Positions 56,078-64,000 of a DNA stretch of 64,000 bases are shown here, in pieces. Made by a program: the position numbers and the translations under genes. The notes under the pieces were generated by a model. It was not told where the DNA came from, made no database searches, and was given only the letters and a program-made list of their open reading frames with translations. This stretch comes from Streptomyces celluloflavus (GTDB lineage Bacteria; Actinomycetota; Actinomycetes; Streptomycetales; Streptomycetaceae): contig JOEL01000021.1 of assembly GCA_000720995.1 (NCBI GenBank), positions 45,336-109,335 of the forward strand, read 5' to 3'. The number at the start of each line of letters is the position of its first letter. The first letter of the stretch is position 1.

Positions 56078-57705
56078 CACGGTTAACGAGACTGGCCTCA
56101 CAAGCGAGGGGGATTAAATCAATGGCTGCTAGCCGTCGTGGTGGAGCTGTATACAAGCGGTGCGAGTGTCGCGGCGAGAACGGAAAACTTCTCGGGAAAG
56201 ATTGCCCGAGTCTGAAGAAGCGTAACCACGGCCGTCCGGCGATACGCCAGGAATTGCCACGAACGGAGGACGGCGCGCGGCGCACTTTCCGCCGCACGGG
56301 ATACGAAAAAGTCAAGGAAGCTCAGAGCGACCTCGATCGCGTGCGTGCAATCCTTGACCTTGCCGGAGACGACGAGAACGACCGGCGCCGAGTGGCGGAT
56401 CTTCTAGCCGACGTCTCGAAAAGGCGGCTGCCGATACCTGATCCGACCGAGGTTACCCGGCGGCTCGGAGTTGGTGTACCGCTGGACGGTAAAGCCACCG
56501 TAGGTGACTGGCTTGATAAATGGCTCGCCAACAAGAAAACAAGACAGACAACCAACAACGGCTACGCTTCGCACATCCGCGTGCACCTGAAACCGCGGAT
56601 CGGGCACATGCGTCTTGATCGCCTGTCTGTTGCCCATGTTCAAGACATGTTCGACGCCATCGCGGACGAATCCGACGTGATACGTGCTGAAAACGAAGCA
56701 CGGCGGGCGCAGGAAGCGCGCAGCCGATGGGGTAAACCCGGTGCTCCGCCAGCCAAGGAGCGCCCGCGCCTGGCCGAGGAGCGCGCCAAGCTGGCCGATC
56801 TGAAGCCGTACCGCAAGGCAAACGGTCCGGCAACGCGACAGGCGATCCGCCGCACACTGCGGACCGCGCTGAACAAGGCGATTGCCGAGCAACTGATCAC
56901 CTTCAACGCCGCGACGCATGTGGAACTTGACGTTGCGGCTCGCCCGAAGGGGCTTCTGTGGACCGCTGAGAGGGTCGCTCGTTGGCGGGCCACGGGCGAG
57001 ATTCCGAGCCCCGTCATGGTCTGGACGCCTGAACAGCTCGGCTGTTTTCTGGACGAGGCAGAAAGCCACCGGCTCTACGCCTTCTATCACTTGGTCGCGC
57101 ACCATGGCCTACGCCGCGGCGAGGGCGTCGGCCAGGAGTGGCGAGACGCCCACCTCGATCAGAAGCCTCCCCGCATCGAAGTCACCACTGAAATCGTGGT
57201 CGACGGGTGGACACCGATCGAAACTGCGCCGAAGACCGATCAGTCGGCGGCCGCGGTGATGATCGACCGGGGCACTGTGAAGGTGCTCAAGGAGCACAAG
57301 AGGCGCCAACTGGCAGAGCGGGACGCCTGGAACGAGAACGCCGTGCAGGAGCGGGAGGCCGGCAAAGAGACGTCGGACTGGACGGACACGGGCAAGATGT
57401 TCACCGCCGAGGACGGCAGTTGGCTGCACCCGGACGTGGTCAGCCGGGAGTTCAAAAAGATCAGCGATGCGGCGGGCCTGCCGCCCATCAACCTCCGCGA
57501 CCTTCGGCACGGCGCGGCCGGACTCGTGAAGGCGGGCGGGGGTGACCTGCACGACGCCAAGGTGAAGCTGCGCCACTCCACCATCACGCTCACCTCGGAC
57601 ACCTACATGGCCATGTTCGAGGAGTACGAGCAGGAACTGACGGAGCGGGCGGCGGCAGCGGTGCCGCGGGCGCGCCGCAGCCGCAAGAGGGCTTCTGCCG
57701 CGTAG
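56074..57705 (+). CDS. Tyrosine-type site-specific integrase
   Basis: A 543-residue phage-type integrase for the tRNA-Lys site. A Cys/Arg-rich N-terminus (GAVYKRCECRGENGKL) may be a zinc-binding arm domain; the SAM-like core-binding region (KATVGDWLDKWLANKK) follows. The catalytic domain has Arg347 (HHGLRRGEG), RDLRHGAAGL with Arg478, His501 (LRHSTITLTS) and nucleophile Tyr511 (DTYMAMF). The position usually His in HxLR is Arg475. GTG at 56074 overlaps the XRE stop; ATG at 56122 is the alternative. attR begins 220 bases downstream. Confidence 0.94.
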   Translation: MTRLTRLASQARGIKSMAASRRGGAVYKRCECRGENGKLLGKDCPSLKKRNHGRPAIRQELPRTEDGARRTFRRTGYEKVKEAQSDLDRVRAILDLAGDDENDRRRVADLLADVSKRRLPIPDPTEVTRRLGVGVPLDGKATVGDWLDKWLANKKTRQTTNNGYASHIRVHLKPRIGHMRLDRLSVAHVQDMFDAIADESDVIRAENEARRAQEARSRWGKPGAPPAKERPRLAEERAKLADLKPYRKANGPATRQAIRRTLRTALNKAIAEQLITFNAATHVELDVAARPKGLLWTAERVARWRATGEIPSPVMVWTPEQLGCFLDEAESHRLYAFYHLVAHHGLRRGEGVGQEWRDAHLDQKPPRIEVTTEIVVDGWTPIETAPKTDQSAAAVMIDRGTVKVLKEHKRRQLAERDAWNENAVQEREAGKETSDWTDTGKMFTAEDGSWLHPDVVSREFKKISDAAGLPPINLRDLRHGAAGLVKAGGGDLHDAKVKLRHSTITLTSDTYMAMFEEYEQELTERAAAAVPRARRSRKRASAA

Positions 57706-57756
57706 CCTGGAAGACGTCACACAGAGCCCCATTACCGCAGGTCACCGGGCCTTTCT

Positions 57757-57775
57757 GCTGGCCCCCTGCTGGCCC
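57757..57775 (+). repeat. Candidate integrase arm-type sites, right
   Basis: GCTGGCCC-N3-GCTGGCCC, same sequence, orientation and 11-base period as at 44211-44229, 52 bases after the integrase gene and 150 bases from attR. Confidence 0.6.
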
Positions 57776-57925
57776 GGATGCTCTGGAAAGAGGCGGTAGG
57801 GCGCGGTACGAAGCAGGCTAAGCGATCACATGTCGAGGCAGGTAAACGGCCTCTGAGCTGCACATACAGGGACTCTTCCCGATCATGAGGCACTCTGCGG
57901 CACAGGCCGGTTTGGGTGCTCCGCA

Positions 57926-57971
57926 GACTTTTAATCCATTGGTTCAGGGTTCGAGCCCCTGATGGCCCACC
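57926..57971 (+). repeat. attR, 46-bp direct repeat (tRNA-Lys 3' remnant)
   Basis: Perfect copy of 44074-44119. Without a 5' half it is not a functional tRNA; it marks the original 3' end of the chromosomal tRNA-Lys gene. Confidence 0.95.
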
Positions 57972-58328
57972 AGAAGCTTCGCGATACAGCGGCTCTGACC
58001 TGCTACGCAGCGCCCCGTCCGGGATCTCTCGGACGGGGCACTGCGTCGTTGGGGGCGGGTGTGGGGTGTGTGATCTGGTTCACGGGGTGCTCCGGGCGCG
58101 CGCCGCGTACGCCATGGTCCCCGCGTTCCCCACGTTCCCCACGGTGGTGCCGGCCGGGTTCGGTGGCCGCCGGGGTTGCCGCGCGTGTGGCATGGGCCCG
58201 CCGGCATCCGCTCGTTCGCCGTCCGCTCGTTCCCCGTTCGCCGGAGCTTCGTAGCTGCGGTAACGCGCTTTATCCTTGCCCGAGTTCAGTCGACCGCATG
58301 GGGACGATCGCCGGGGGAACAGATCGAC
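57972..58328. other. Chromosomal gap after attR
   Basis: 357 bases. Holds the displaced tRNA-Lys terminator and the upstream region of the second kinase gene. No gene is recognised. Confidence 0.45.
58012..58039 (+). terminator. Displaced terminator of tRNA-Lys
   Basis: 10-bp perfect stem (58012-58021 with 58030-58039), 8-base loop, 41 bases after attR. Before integration it would have stood about 40 bases downstream of tRNA-Lys. Confidence 0.65.
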
Positions 58329-60365
58329 ATGAGCAGTGCCAAGAGCGGCGAACCGGACGATGATTTCGGGCGGATACCGCCACTCGCCCCGGGTGACCCG
58401 CAACGGATCGGGCCCTATCTGCTGCTCGGCCGGCTCGGGGCCGGGGGGATGGGCCGGGTGTTCCTGGCCCGGTCCGGTGGCGGGCGCACGGTAGCCGTCA
58501 AGGTGGTGCACGAGGAGCACACGTCGAATGCGCACTTCCGGGCCCGCTTCCGCCGGGAGATCGATGCGGCGCGGCGCGTCGGCGAGCGCTACACGGCGCC
58601 CGTACTCGACGCGGACCCCGACGCCGACCGGCCCTGGGTGGCCACGGGCTATGTGCCCGGTCCCTCCCTGGAGCAGGTCGTCCGCCGGTACGGCCCGCTG
58701 CCCGCGGACTCCGTACACGCGCTGGCCGACGGGCTGCTGCGCGCGCTCCGGGACATCCACGCGGCGGGGATCGTGCACCGTGATCTGAAGCCGTCCAACG
58801 TGATGCTCACCGTTGAGGGCCCCCGGGTCATCGACTTCGGCATCGCGCGCGCTCTGCAGACCTCGGTGGACTCCCTGCTGACCAGCACCGGAATGGTCAT
58901 CGGCTCGCCCGGATTCATGTCGCCCGAGCAGGTCCGCGGCCAGGAGGCGGGGACCGCGAGCGATGTCTTCACGCTCGGCTGCGTCCTGATGTACGCGGCG
59001 ACGGGCCTGCTGCCCTTCGGGCAGGGCGCGGGCAATCAGCACGCGGTGATGTACCAGATCGTCGAGGACGAGCCCGATCTGAGCGAGGTGCGGGACGAGG
59101 CCCTGCGCACCCTGATCGCCCGTTGTCTGACGAAGGACGTCGCAGGGCGCGCGGGCGTGGACGAGCTGCTGGCGGATGCCCCGCGGCAGGCGACGGCCAA
59201 CGGTGTATGGCTGCCCGCGGAGCTTGTGGCGCACCTGGCACGGCAGGCGGCACGGCTTCTGGACGTGGAGGCGTCTCCCGTACGGGAGACGGACGCGGCT
59301 CCGGCGGCGGACGCGTCGGCTTCGCCGGCCCCGGGGACCCCCGACCGCGCCACGGTCGGCCTCCGGGGGAAGTCCCCGGACCCGGCCCTGGCACCGGCCC
59401 CGTCCTCGGACCCGAACCCGGACCCGGACCCGTCCCGAGCCCCGGCCGGCGGCGAATCCGGGAAAGCGGCGCCCGGAGGCGGGGAGGCAGGGGATCAAGG
59501 GGGGCAAGGGGAGCCGGGGCGGTCACCGGCCAAGACCTCGGAGCGGGAGCGGCGTTCTCGTCGGCCGGTGATCATCGTGGCCGCGGTCGCCGTGGTCGGG
59601 GTCGGTGGCGGCGCCGTGACCCTGCTCCAGCCCGGCAGCGTTCCGCAAGCCGGGCGCCCCGGCAACGTCCGGACCGCATCGCCGACTCCCGGTAACTCCT
59701 CGGGGCTGCCCCGTTCTTCACCGCCCCAGGGTGCGAGCTCTCCGCAGGGCTCCGATGACAAGGGCAAGAACGAAGCCACCGACGGAGGCGGAGCGGGAGG
59801 TGGTGGTGGAGGCAAGGAGAAAGAGGGCCAGGGCAAAGGCGGTACGGCGGGCGGGAGCGCGGGGTCGGCGGGGCAGGCACCGGCGTCCGGCGGCTCGAAC
59901 CCTGGAGGCTCCGGCGGCTCCGGTTCCTCCGGCGGTTCGAACACCGCGAGCTCCGGCGGCGGTGCGGGCGGTTCCGGTACGTCGGGAGGTGGTGCGTCCG
60001 GAGGCGGTACGGCCGACGGCGGCAAGGTCCCCTCGTCCTTCGTCGGCACCTGGAGTCTCACCGGCCAGTACGCCATCCAGCCGGGCACGCTGATCATCTC
60101 CCGGGCCGCCACGGGCGGTCACGCCGTCCGGCTCATCAGCGATATCACCGGTACGGGCCACTGCGAGAGCGTGGCCAAGCTCGTCTCCGTGGCGGGTGGC
60201 GGGAACCGCATCAACATCGGCCCCGCCGTCGTGGACCAGGCCCGGTCAACGGGAATCTGCGGAACCTCGGACCCCTCGTACCTGATCCTCGACGACCCGA
60301 GCGGTATCCGCCACAACGTGGGACCCGCCCACGGCGACGGATACCACTACGAGCGGGCCAACTGA
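58329..60365 (+). CDS. Hanks-type serine/threonine protein kinase with Gly/Ser-rich ectodomain
   Basis: A 678-residue membrane kinase paralogous to 1385-3184. Kinase domain: GAGGMGRV (37-44), Lys58, HRDLKPSN (150-157), DFG (169-171), GSPGFMSPEQVRG. A Pro/Ala/Gly-rich linker, one membrane helix (about 413-434), a roughly 120-residue Gly/Ser/Asn-rich spacer and a C-terminal globular domain beginning FVGTWSLTGQYAIQPG follow. That last domain, also found in the first kinase, should lie outside the cell and may bind the signal. ATG at 58329 has GGGGGAA upstream. Confidence 0.93.
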   Translation: MSSAKSGEPDDDFGRIPPLAPGDPQRIGPYLLLGRLGAGGMGRVFLARSGGGRTVAVKVVHEEHTSNAHFRARFRREIDAARRVGERYTAPVLDADPDADRPWVATGYVPGPSLEQVVRRYGPLPADSVHALADGLLRALRDIHAAGIVHRDLKPSNVMLTVEGPRVIDFGIARALQTSVDSLLTSTGMVIGSPGFMSPEQVRGQEAGTASDVFTLGCVLMYAATGLLPFGQGAGNQHAVMYQIVEDEPDLSEVRDEALRTLIARCLTKDVAGRAGVDELLADAPRQATANGVWLPAELVAHLARQAARLLDVEASPVRETDAAPAADASASPAPGTPDRATVGLRGKSPDPALAPAPSSDPNPDPDPSRAPAGGESGKAAPGGGEAGDQGGQGEPGRSPAKTSERERRSRRPVIIVAAVAVVGVGGGAVTLLQPGSVPQAGRPGNVRTASPTPGNSSGLPRSSPPQGASSPQGSDDKGKNEATDGGGAGGGGGGKEKEGQGKGGTAGGSAGSAGQAPASGGSNPGGSGGSGSSGGSNTASSGGGAGGSGTSGGGASGGGTADGGKVPSSFVGTWSLTGQYAIQPGTLIISRAATGGHAVRLISDITGTGHCESVAKLVSVAGGGNRINIGPAVVDQARSTGICGTSDPSYLILDDPSGIRHNVGPAHGDGYHYERAN

Positions 60366-60376
60366 GGGTCGGCGCG

Positions 60377-60409
60377 GCCGCGGCCCCTCACTCCGTCCGG
60401 GGCCGCGGC
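60377..60409. terminator. Hairpin between the kinase and Trypco genes
   Basis: 11-bp perfect stem (60377-60387 with 60399-60409) at the convergent ends of the two genes, partly within the 3' end of the leftward gene. Confidence 0.6.
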
Positions 60410-60858
60410 TGCCAGGTCGCCGTGATGGTGAGGCTCGCCCGGCCGTTGACCCCGACGATGCCGAGCTTGAGGTCCTGGCCGACCTGCACACCGAACTGCA
60501 CCGACAGCTCGTTCGGCGGCCGCTCGGCTGTGGTGATCACGTCGTGGATCTCCTGGAGCAGGGGGCCCAGCGGGCGCAGGGTCGTCCGCAGCGTCGCGAC
60601 GGCGGCCGTGGCGGCGCCCGCACCGCTCCGGGGCACCGGCAGGGTCGGGCCGGCGCCCTCGGGCGGGTCCGCCACGTCGGGCAGGTCCGCCTTTCCGGGC
60701 CGGTCTTGAGGGGAAGGGGCGGGACCGGAGCCGGTCGGGGTCAGTTCCAGGCGGATCGTCGTCCCGTCGCGGAGGCTGAGTTCGGCGAGCTGCGGTTCTT
60801 GGGGCTGCGGTGCGGCGAGATGCGGTTCGGCGCGATGCGATTCATGGAGATCCGGCAC
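60388..60858 (-). CDS. Trypsin-co-occurring-domain (CU044_2847) family protein
   Basis: A 156-residue protein. The first part LAELSLRDGTTIRLELTPTG and the last NELSVQFGVQVGQDLKLGIV plus ASLTITATWQPR match the CU044_2847/Trypco1 family, a small domain predicted to be part of effector or conflict systems with trypsin-like proteases. A Gly/Pro-rich linker separates the two. No protease gene is adjacent. GTG at 60858 is probably leaderless: CACAAT lies 6 bases upstream on its strand. Confidence 0.75.
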   Translation of the reverse strand: MPDLHESHRAEPHLAAPQPQEPQLAELSLRDGTTIRLELTPTGSGPAPSPQDRPGKADLPDVADPPEGAGPTLPVPRSGAGAATAAVATLRTTLRPLGPLLQEIHDVITTAERPPNELSVQFGVQVGQDLKLGIVGVNGRASLTITATWQPRPRTE

Positions 60859-61085
60859 GTTTTCATTGTGCCGATCGGCCGTGGGCGTGACGGGGGAACG
60901 GGGGGAACGGGGGGCCTGCCCGGTGGGCGGTACCCGGTGTCCGGTGGAGGCGTGGGGTTGCCGGGGAGCACATGGGTTACCCCAGTGGGGGATGTGTGCG
61001 ATGCGTCGGGTGCGCAGAGTGTCGGACTGGTTACGATGCGCGGCGATATCAGGGAACACCCTGACACGTCACGAAGGACGACCAT

Positions 61086-62135
61086 ATGTCCAGACCTCGT
61101 ATGCCCTCGCTCGTCCGCGCGTCGCTCGCCGCGGCCGCCGCGTTCGCTGCCGTCCTGTCCGTGTTCGGTCCGGCTCCGGCGGCCCGTGCCGCCCGTGAAC
61201 CGAGCTATGTGGCCCTCGGCGACTCCTACAGTGCCGATGTCTTCGTACGGCCGTGGGACGACAGTGACGGCTGCGGCCGCTCGTACCGCAGCTACCCGCA
61301 CCAGGTCGCCCAGGAGCTGGGCCTGCACCTCACCGATGTCACCTGCGGCGCGGCCGAGGTGCGGGACGGCATTCTGGAGCCGCAGCCGGCCTCGAAGCTG
61401 CACGGCCCGCCCTCCGTACCGCCCGCGGGCGGCTGGCGGGAGAAGCGCCCGCAGATCGACTACCTCCACGACGACACCGACTACGTGAGCGTCGGCATCG
61501 GCGGGAACAGCCTCGGCTTCGGGGACATCGTGACCCAGTGCCTGGAGCGCGGCGCGCGGTCGATCGGCCTCGGGACGCCGTGCACGAACTACTTCACCAC
61601 CGGTGAGGGGCGGGAGTGGCTGGCGGGCAAGTTCGCCCAACTGGACCATGATTTCGGTCAGATGATGACCGAGATCCGGGACCGGGCGCCGGGGGCCAAG
61701 GTCCTGGTCGTCGGCTATCCGGCGATCGTTCCGACCAACTCCGGCTGCAGCTGGGGCGTCTGGCGTCAGCTCGGCACCACCGCCAAGAAGGACATGCCCT
61801 GGCTGGACGGCCTGGAGCGCGAGCTCAACGAACTGATCGAACGGCACGCCGTCGAGCACGGCGCGACCTATGTCGACATCTACGGGCCGAGCGCCGGCCA
61901 CGGGCTGTGTGAACCCGAAGGCCAGAGGTGGATGTACGGGGTCAAGGACGACCTCACGGGAGACGGGGACCAGACGGATACGCCGTCCGAGCTCTGTGAC
62001 GAGATCCCCGGCAACGGTGCGGCGTGCACCTTTGTGCACCCCAATGCCCATGGCGCGGACAACCAGGCACGTCAGGTCCGGGCCGCTTTCGAGCAGCGGC
62101 GCGCGCTCGTTCCGGCGGCGGGGCGCAGATTCTGA
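61086..62135 (+). CDS. Secreted SGNH/GDSL hydrolase
   Basis: A 349-residue exported esterase/lipase. A signal peptide (about 1-36, ending PAARAA) precedes block I YVALGDSYSA with nucleophile Ser47, then GIGGNSLGF (block III, oxyanion Asn) and FVHPNAHG with the catalytic His. Several paired Cys suggest disulfides. It resembles the Streptomyces esterase/lipase group acting outside the cell on lipids or acylated polymers. ATG at 61086 follows GAAGGACGACC. A 17-base tandem duplication spans its stop codon. Confidence 0.92.
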   Translation: MSRPRMPSLVRASLAAAAAFAAVLSVFGPAPAARAAREPSYVALGDSYSADVFVRPWDDSDGCGRSYRSYPHQVAQELGLHLTDVTCGAAEVRDGILEPQPASKLHGPPSVPPAGGWREKRPQIDYLHDDTDYVSVGIGGNSLGFGDIVTQCLERGARSIGLGTPCTNYFTTGEGREWLAGKFAQLDHDFGQMMTEIRDRAPGAKVLVVGYPAIVPTNSGCSWGVWRQLGTTAKKDMPWLDGLERELNELIERHAVEHGATYVDIYGPSAGHGLCEPEGQRWMYGVKDDLTGDGDQTDTPSELCDEIPGNGAACTFVHPNAHGADNQARQVRAAFEQRRALVPAAGRRF

Positions 62136-62157
62136 CGGTACGCAGATTCTGACGGTA
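62124..62157 (+). repeat. 17-bp tandem duplication across the SGNH hydrolase stop
   Basis: Two exact copies of CGCAGATTCTGACGGTA (62124-62140, 62141-62157). The first contains the stop codon TGA of the hydrolase gene. Confidence 0.8.
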
Positions 62158-62390
62158 GGTGGATCCGGCGCGTGCCGGCGGCAGGTGAATCCGGCCTGCT
62201 CCGCCGCCAGTCGCTTCGGCGGCCGGCGGCGGGGCGGGCCGCAAGCGATTTTCCGGGCATTCACGGGAAATGTATTCATTCGCCGTACGTATGAATCGGG
62301 CGGTTCGGCTATTTGTCCGGCCTCGCGTCACCCCGTTAGTTTCGTCCGCGGTGCCGAACCGGCGGCGCCGAAAAGACGTTACGGGGCACG

Positions 62391-63958
62391 GTGAATGTGA
62401 TGCACCTCGGTGATGAGGTGTGCGGGAATGGCGTGTACAGGGGCGGCGTGGACGGGGATGACTCGTACCGGCGATGGTGGGCATTTGCCGGAGTGAGCGT
62501 CATCAGCTTTCTCGGGTGTATCGATCTCACCATCGTCAATACCGCGGCCCCGGAGATACAGGGCGATCTGGGTGCGACGGTCATCGAACTCCAGCTGATC
62601 GTGAATATCTTTATCGCGGCGCTGTCCATGTTCATGGTGACGATGGGGCGGCTGGCCGATAGGTACGGGCGCCGGCGGGTCCTCTACTGCGGGACCGTCG
62701 TCTTCGGGATCGCCTCGCTGGCCGCCGGTGCCGCCACGGACGTGCGGCTGCTCATCGTCTGCCGCTTCGTACAGGGCGCAGCCTGCGCCGTGCTCTACAC
62801 CGCCACCAGCGCGATCGTCGCGCACGCCTTCCCGCCGGAGCGGCGCGGCAAGGCCATCGGGGCGCTGTACGGCGTCAACGGCATCGGGCTGGCGGTCGGT
62901 CCCGTGCTCGGCGGGTTCATCGTCAGCGGGTTCGGCTGGCGCTGGATGTTCTGGCTGAATGTTCCGCTCATCGTCATCGCACTGGCGATATGTTTCCCGA
63001 CGGTGCGGGAATCGCGCGGTGGCGGAAACGAGCGAATGGACTGGCTCGGGCTCACCTTGCTGACGGCCGGGCTGCCCGCGGTCATTCTGGGGCTTACGCT
63101 GGGGGACACCTGGGGATGGGGATCCGGACAAATTATCGGGCTGCTGGGCGGTGGGGTGCTGGCGCTCACCGCGTTCTGCGTCGTGGAGCGCAAGGTTGTT
63201 TCGCCGATCGTTGATTTCCAACTCTTCGTGAACCGTACGTTCATCGGTGCCATCGTGGCCGACTTCTCGCTGGCGTTCTTCTACTGCCTGGCGTTCTTCC
63301 TGATGCCGCTTTTTCTGTATTCGGTACGGCATTACCAGGGATACGCGAGCGGGCTGATGCTGCTGCCGTGCACCGCGCTCGTGGCGCTGCTCTCCCCGTT
63401 GGTGGGGCGGCTGGTGGACCGTTTTCCGCCACGGCTGCTGCTCTGCGTCGGCTTCGCCGCGTTCGCGCTGTCGGCCGTGCTCCAGGCGCGTTTCACCCGC
63501 GACAGCGGCGTCGCCGGCATCGTGGTCGCGTTCCTGCTGATGGGCGTCGGCTGGGCGTTCGTGCTCGGCCCGGCCACCGTCGCCGCCCTGTCCTCCGCAC
63601 CGGACCGGCTGGCGGGGACGGCCGTTGGCGCGTCATGGACGTTCCACAACCTGGGCGGGGCGATCGGGCTGGCTGCCGGTATGGCGGTCTATCGCTGGTC
63701 CGCGGCGGACTCGCTGGCCGACGCCCTTGCCGCGCGGCACCTGCCCGGTGGGGCGTGGGCCGAGGCGGTGGTCGCCGATCCCTCGGCGGGCGCCGCGGCG
63801 CTGCGCGCGCACACCGGTCTGGGCGGGCGGGAGGCCGATGAACTCTTCGGTGATCTGTTCCTCCGCGGCAACCAGGCGGCGATGTGGCTGCTGGCCGGGG
63901 TGGCCGGCGTCGCCTTTCTGGTCATCTCGCTCGGGATGCGGGGTGAGCGGCGTGGGGG
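62391..63958 (+). CDS. DHA2-type MFS transporter, 3' end cut by contig end
   Basis: At least 522 residues of a 14-helix proton-driven multidrug exporter (EmrB/QacA type). The frame runs ISFLGCIDLTIVNTAAPEIQ (helix 1 with the D-x-T-I-V-N motif), GRLADRYGRRRV (motif A), GPVLGGFIVSGFGWRWMFWLN (motif C and following helix) and many further helices up to the contig end. No stop codon is reached before the adapter at 63959. The start is uncertain: GTG 62391, ATG 62400 or GTG 62448; no clear ribosome site is seen. The substrate is unknown. Confidence 0.88.
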
Positions 63959-64000
63959 CTGTCTCTTATACACATCTGACGCTGCCGACGAGACCCCTTG
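63959..64000. other. Illumina Nextera adapter read-through, not genomic
   Basis: From 63959 the sequence is CTGTCTCTTATACACATCT followed by GACGCTGCCGACGA, the reverse complement of the Nextera read 1 transposase adapter (to 63991), then 9 bases of uncertain origin. This marks untrimmed adapter at a contig end. Confidence 0.95.

Larger units (their letters stand above)
44074..57971. mobile_element. 13.9-kb integrated element in tRNA-Lys, phage-satellite-like
   Basis: The element is bounded by 46-bp perfect direct repeats (attL 44074-44119, attR 57926-57971). The integrase lies next to attR. It encodes integrase, Xis-like protein, XRE regulator, DUF2742-like protein, P4/D5 primase-helicase, a repeat-rich candidate origin, a terminase-small-subunit-like protein and a peptide-modification cassette as cargo. 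No conjugation (FtsK/Tra, Spd), capsid, tail or lysis gene is visible. The order int-regulator / xis-pri-ori-terS is that of phage-inducible islands; the satellite label is inferred from it. Confidence 0.9.

Noticed and set aside
44074-57971. Conjugative AICE (pSAM2-type) interpretation
   Set aside because: Integrase, Xis and tRNA site fit, but no FtsK/Tra translocase or Spd genes are present, and the replication gene is a P4/D5 primase-helicase followed by a TerS-like gene, so a phage-satellite reading fits better.
57926-57971. Second tRNA-Lys gene
   Set aside because: Only the 3' part is present; bases upstream do not supply an acceptor or D arm, so it is attR.

Overview
The window is high-GC DNA from a Streptomyces or very close relative. 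The evidence is the strong third-position GC bias, the frequent GTG starts, leaderless promoters with a TAGGCT-type -10 box, and Streptomyces markers: bldC, an Lsr2-family protein, a DUF3073 protein and valine dehydrogenase next to bldC. The last ~42 bases are not genomic: an Illumina Nextera transposase adapter begins at 63959, so this is the end of a contig.

Bases 1-29690 form a core chromosomal segment rich in de novo purine synthesis genes: purA (5' truncated), purD, purC, the overlapping set purS-purQ-purL, purF and purM. Between them lie a Hanks-type Ser/Thr kinase, a VTC-domain polyphosphate polymerase-like protein, a class III aminotransferase with its own GntR regulator, an orphan SLATT-domain membrane protein, a large membrane protein that looks like an inactivated M48 peptidase, a dimethylformamidase-like protein, an alpha/beta hydrolase, an operon of ABC transporter plus two-component system, an Lsr2 paralogue, three tRNA-Gly genes and a mycothiol-dependent isomerase-like protein.

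Bases 29690-44044 continue the core: vdh, a conserved hypothetical, bldC with a strong terminator, a DUF6274 protein, tRNA-Asp, the very long DEAH helicase hrpA, a membrane protein, a tRNA cluster (Glu-Asp-Phe), a zincin-type metallopeptidase, a Pro-rich lipoprotein and a DEAD-box helicase with an unusual Arg/Asp/Gly/Asn repeat tail.

Bases 44074-57971 are a 13.9-kb integrated element. It is bounded by a 46-bp perfect direct repeat of the 3' part of tRNA-Lys(UUU). The right side holds a replication and regulation module: tyrosine integrase and XRE regulator rightward, and, divergently, an Xis-like protein, a DUF2742-like protein and a P4/D5-family primase-helicase. A repeat-rich candidate origin follows, then a run of five genes joined by 4-bp overlaps that starts with a terminase-small-subunit-like HTH protein. 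No conjugation, capsid or lysis genes are visible, so the layout resembles a phage-inducible island (phage satellite) more than a conjugative element. The left side is cargo: a DUF397/XRE-DUF5753 pair and a compact cassette encoding a 49-residue peptide, a JmjC/cupin-4 oxygenase, an aldo/keto reductase and an APH-fold kinase. I read this cassette as a candidate undescribed peptide-modification (RiPP-like) system.

Bases 57972-63958 return to the chromosome: the displaced tRNA-Lys terminator, a second Ser/Thr kinase paralogous to the first, a trypsin-co-occurring-domain protein, a secreted SGNH hydrolase, and a DHA2-type MFS transporter cut by the contig end.
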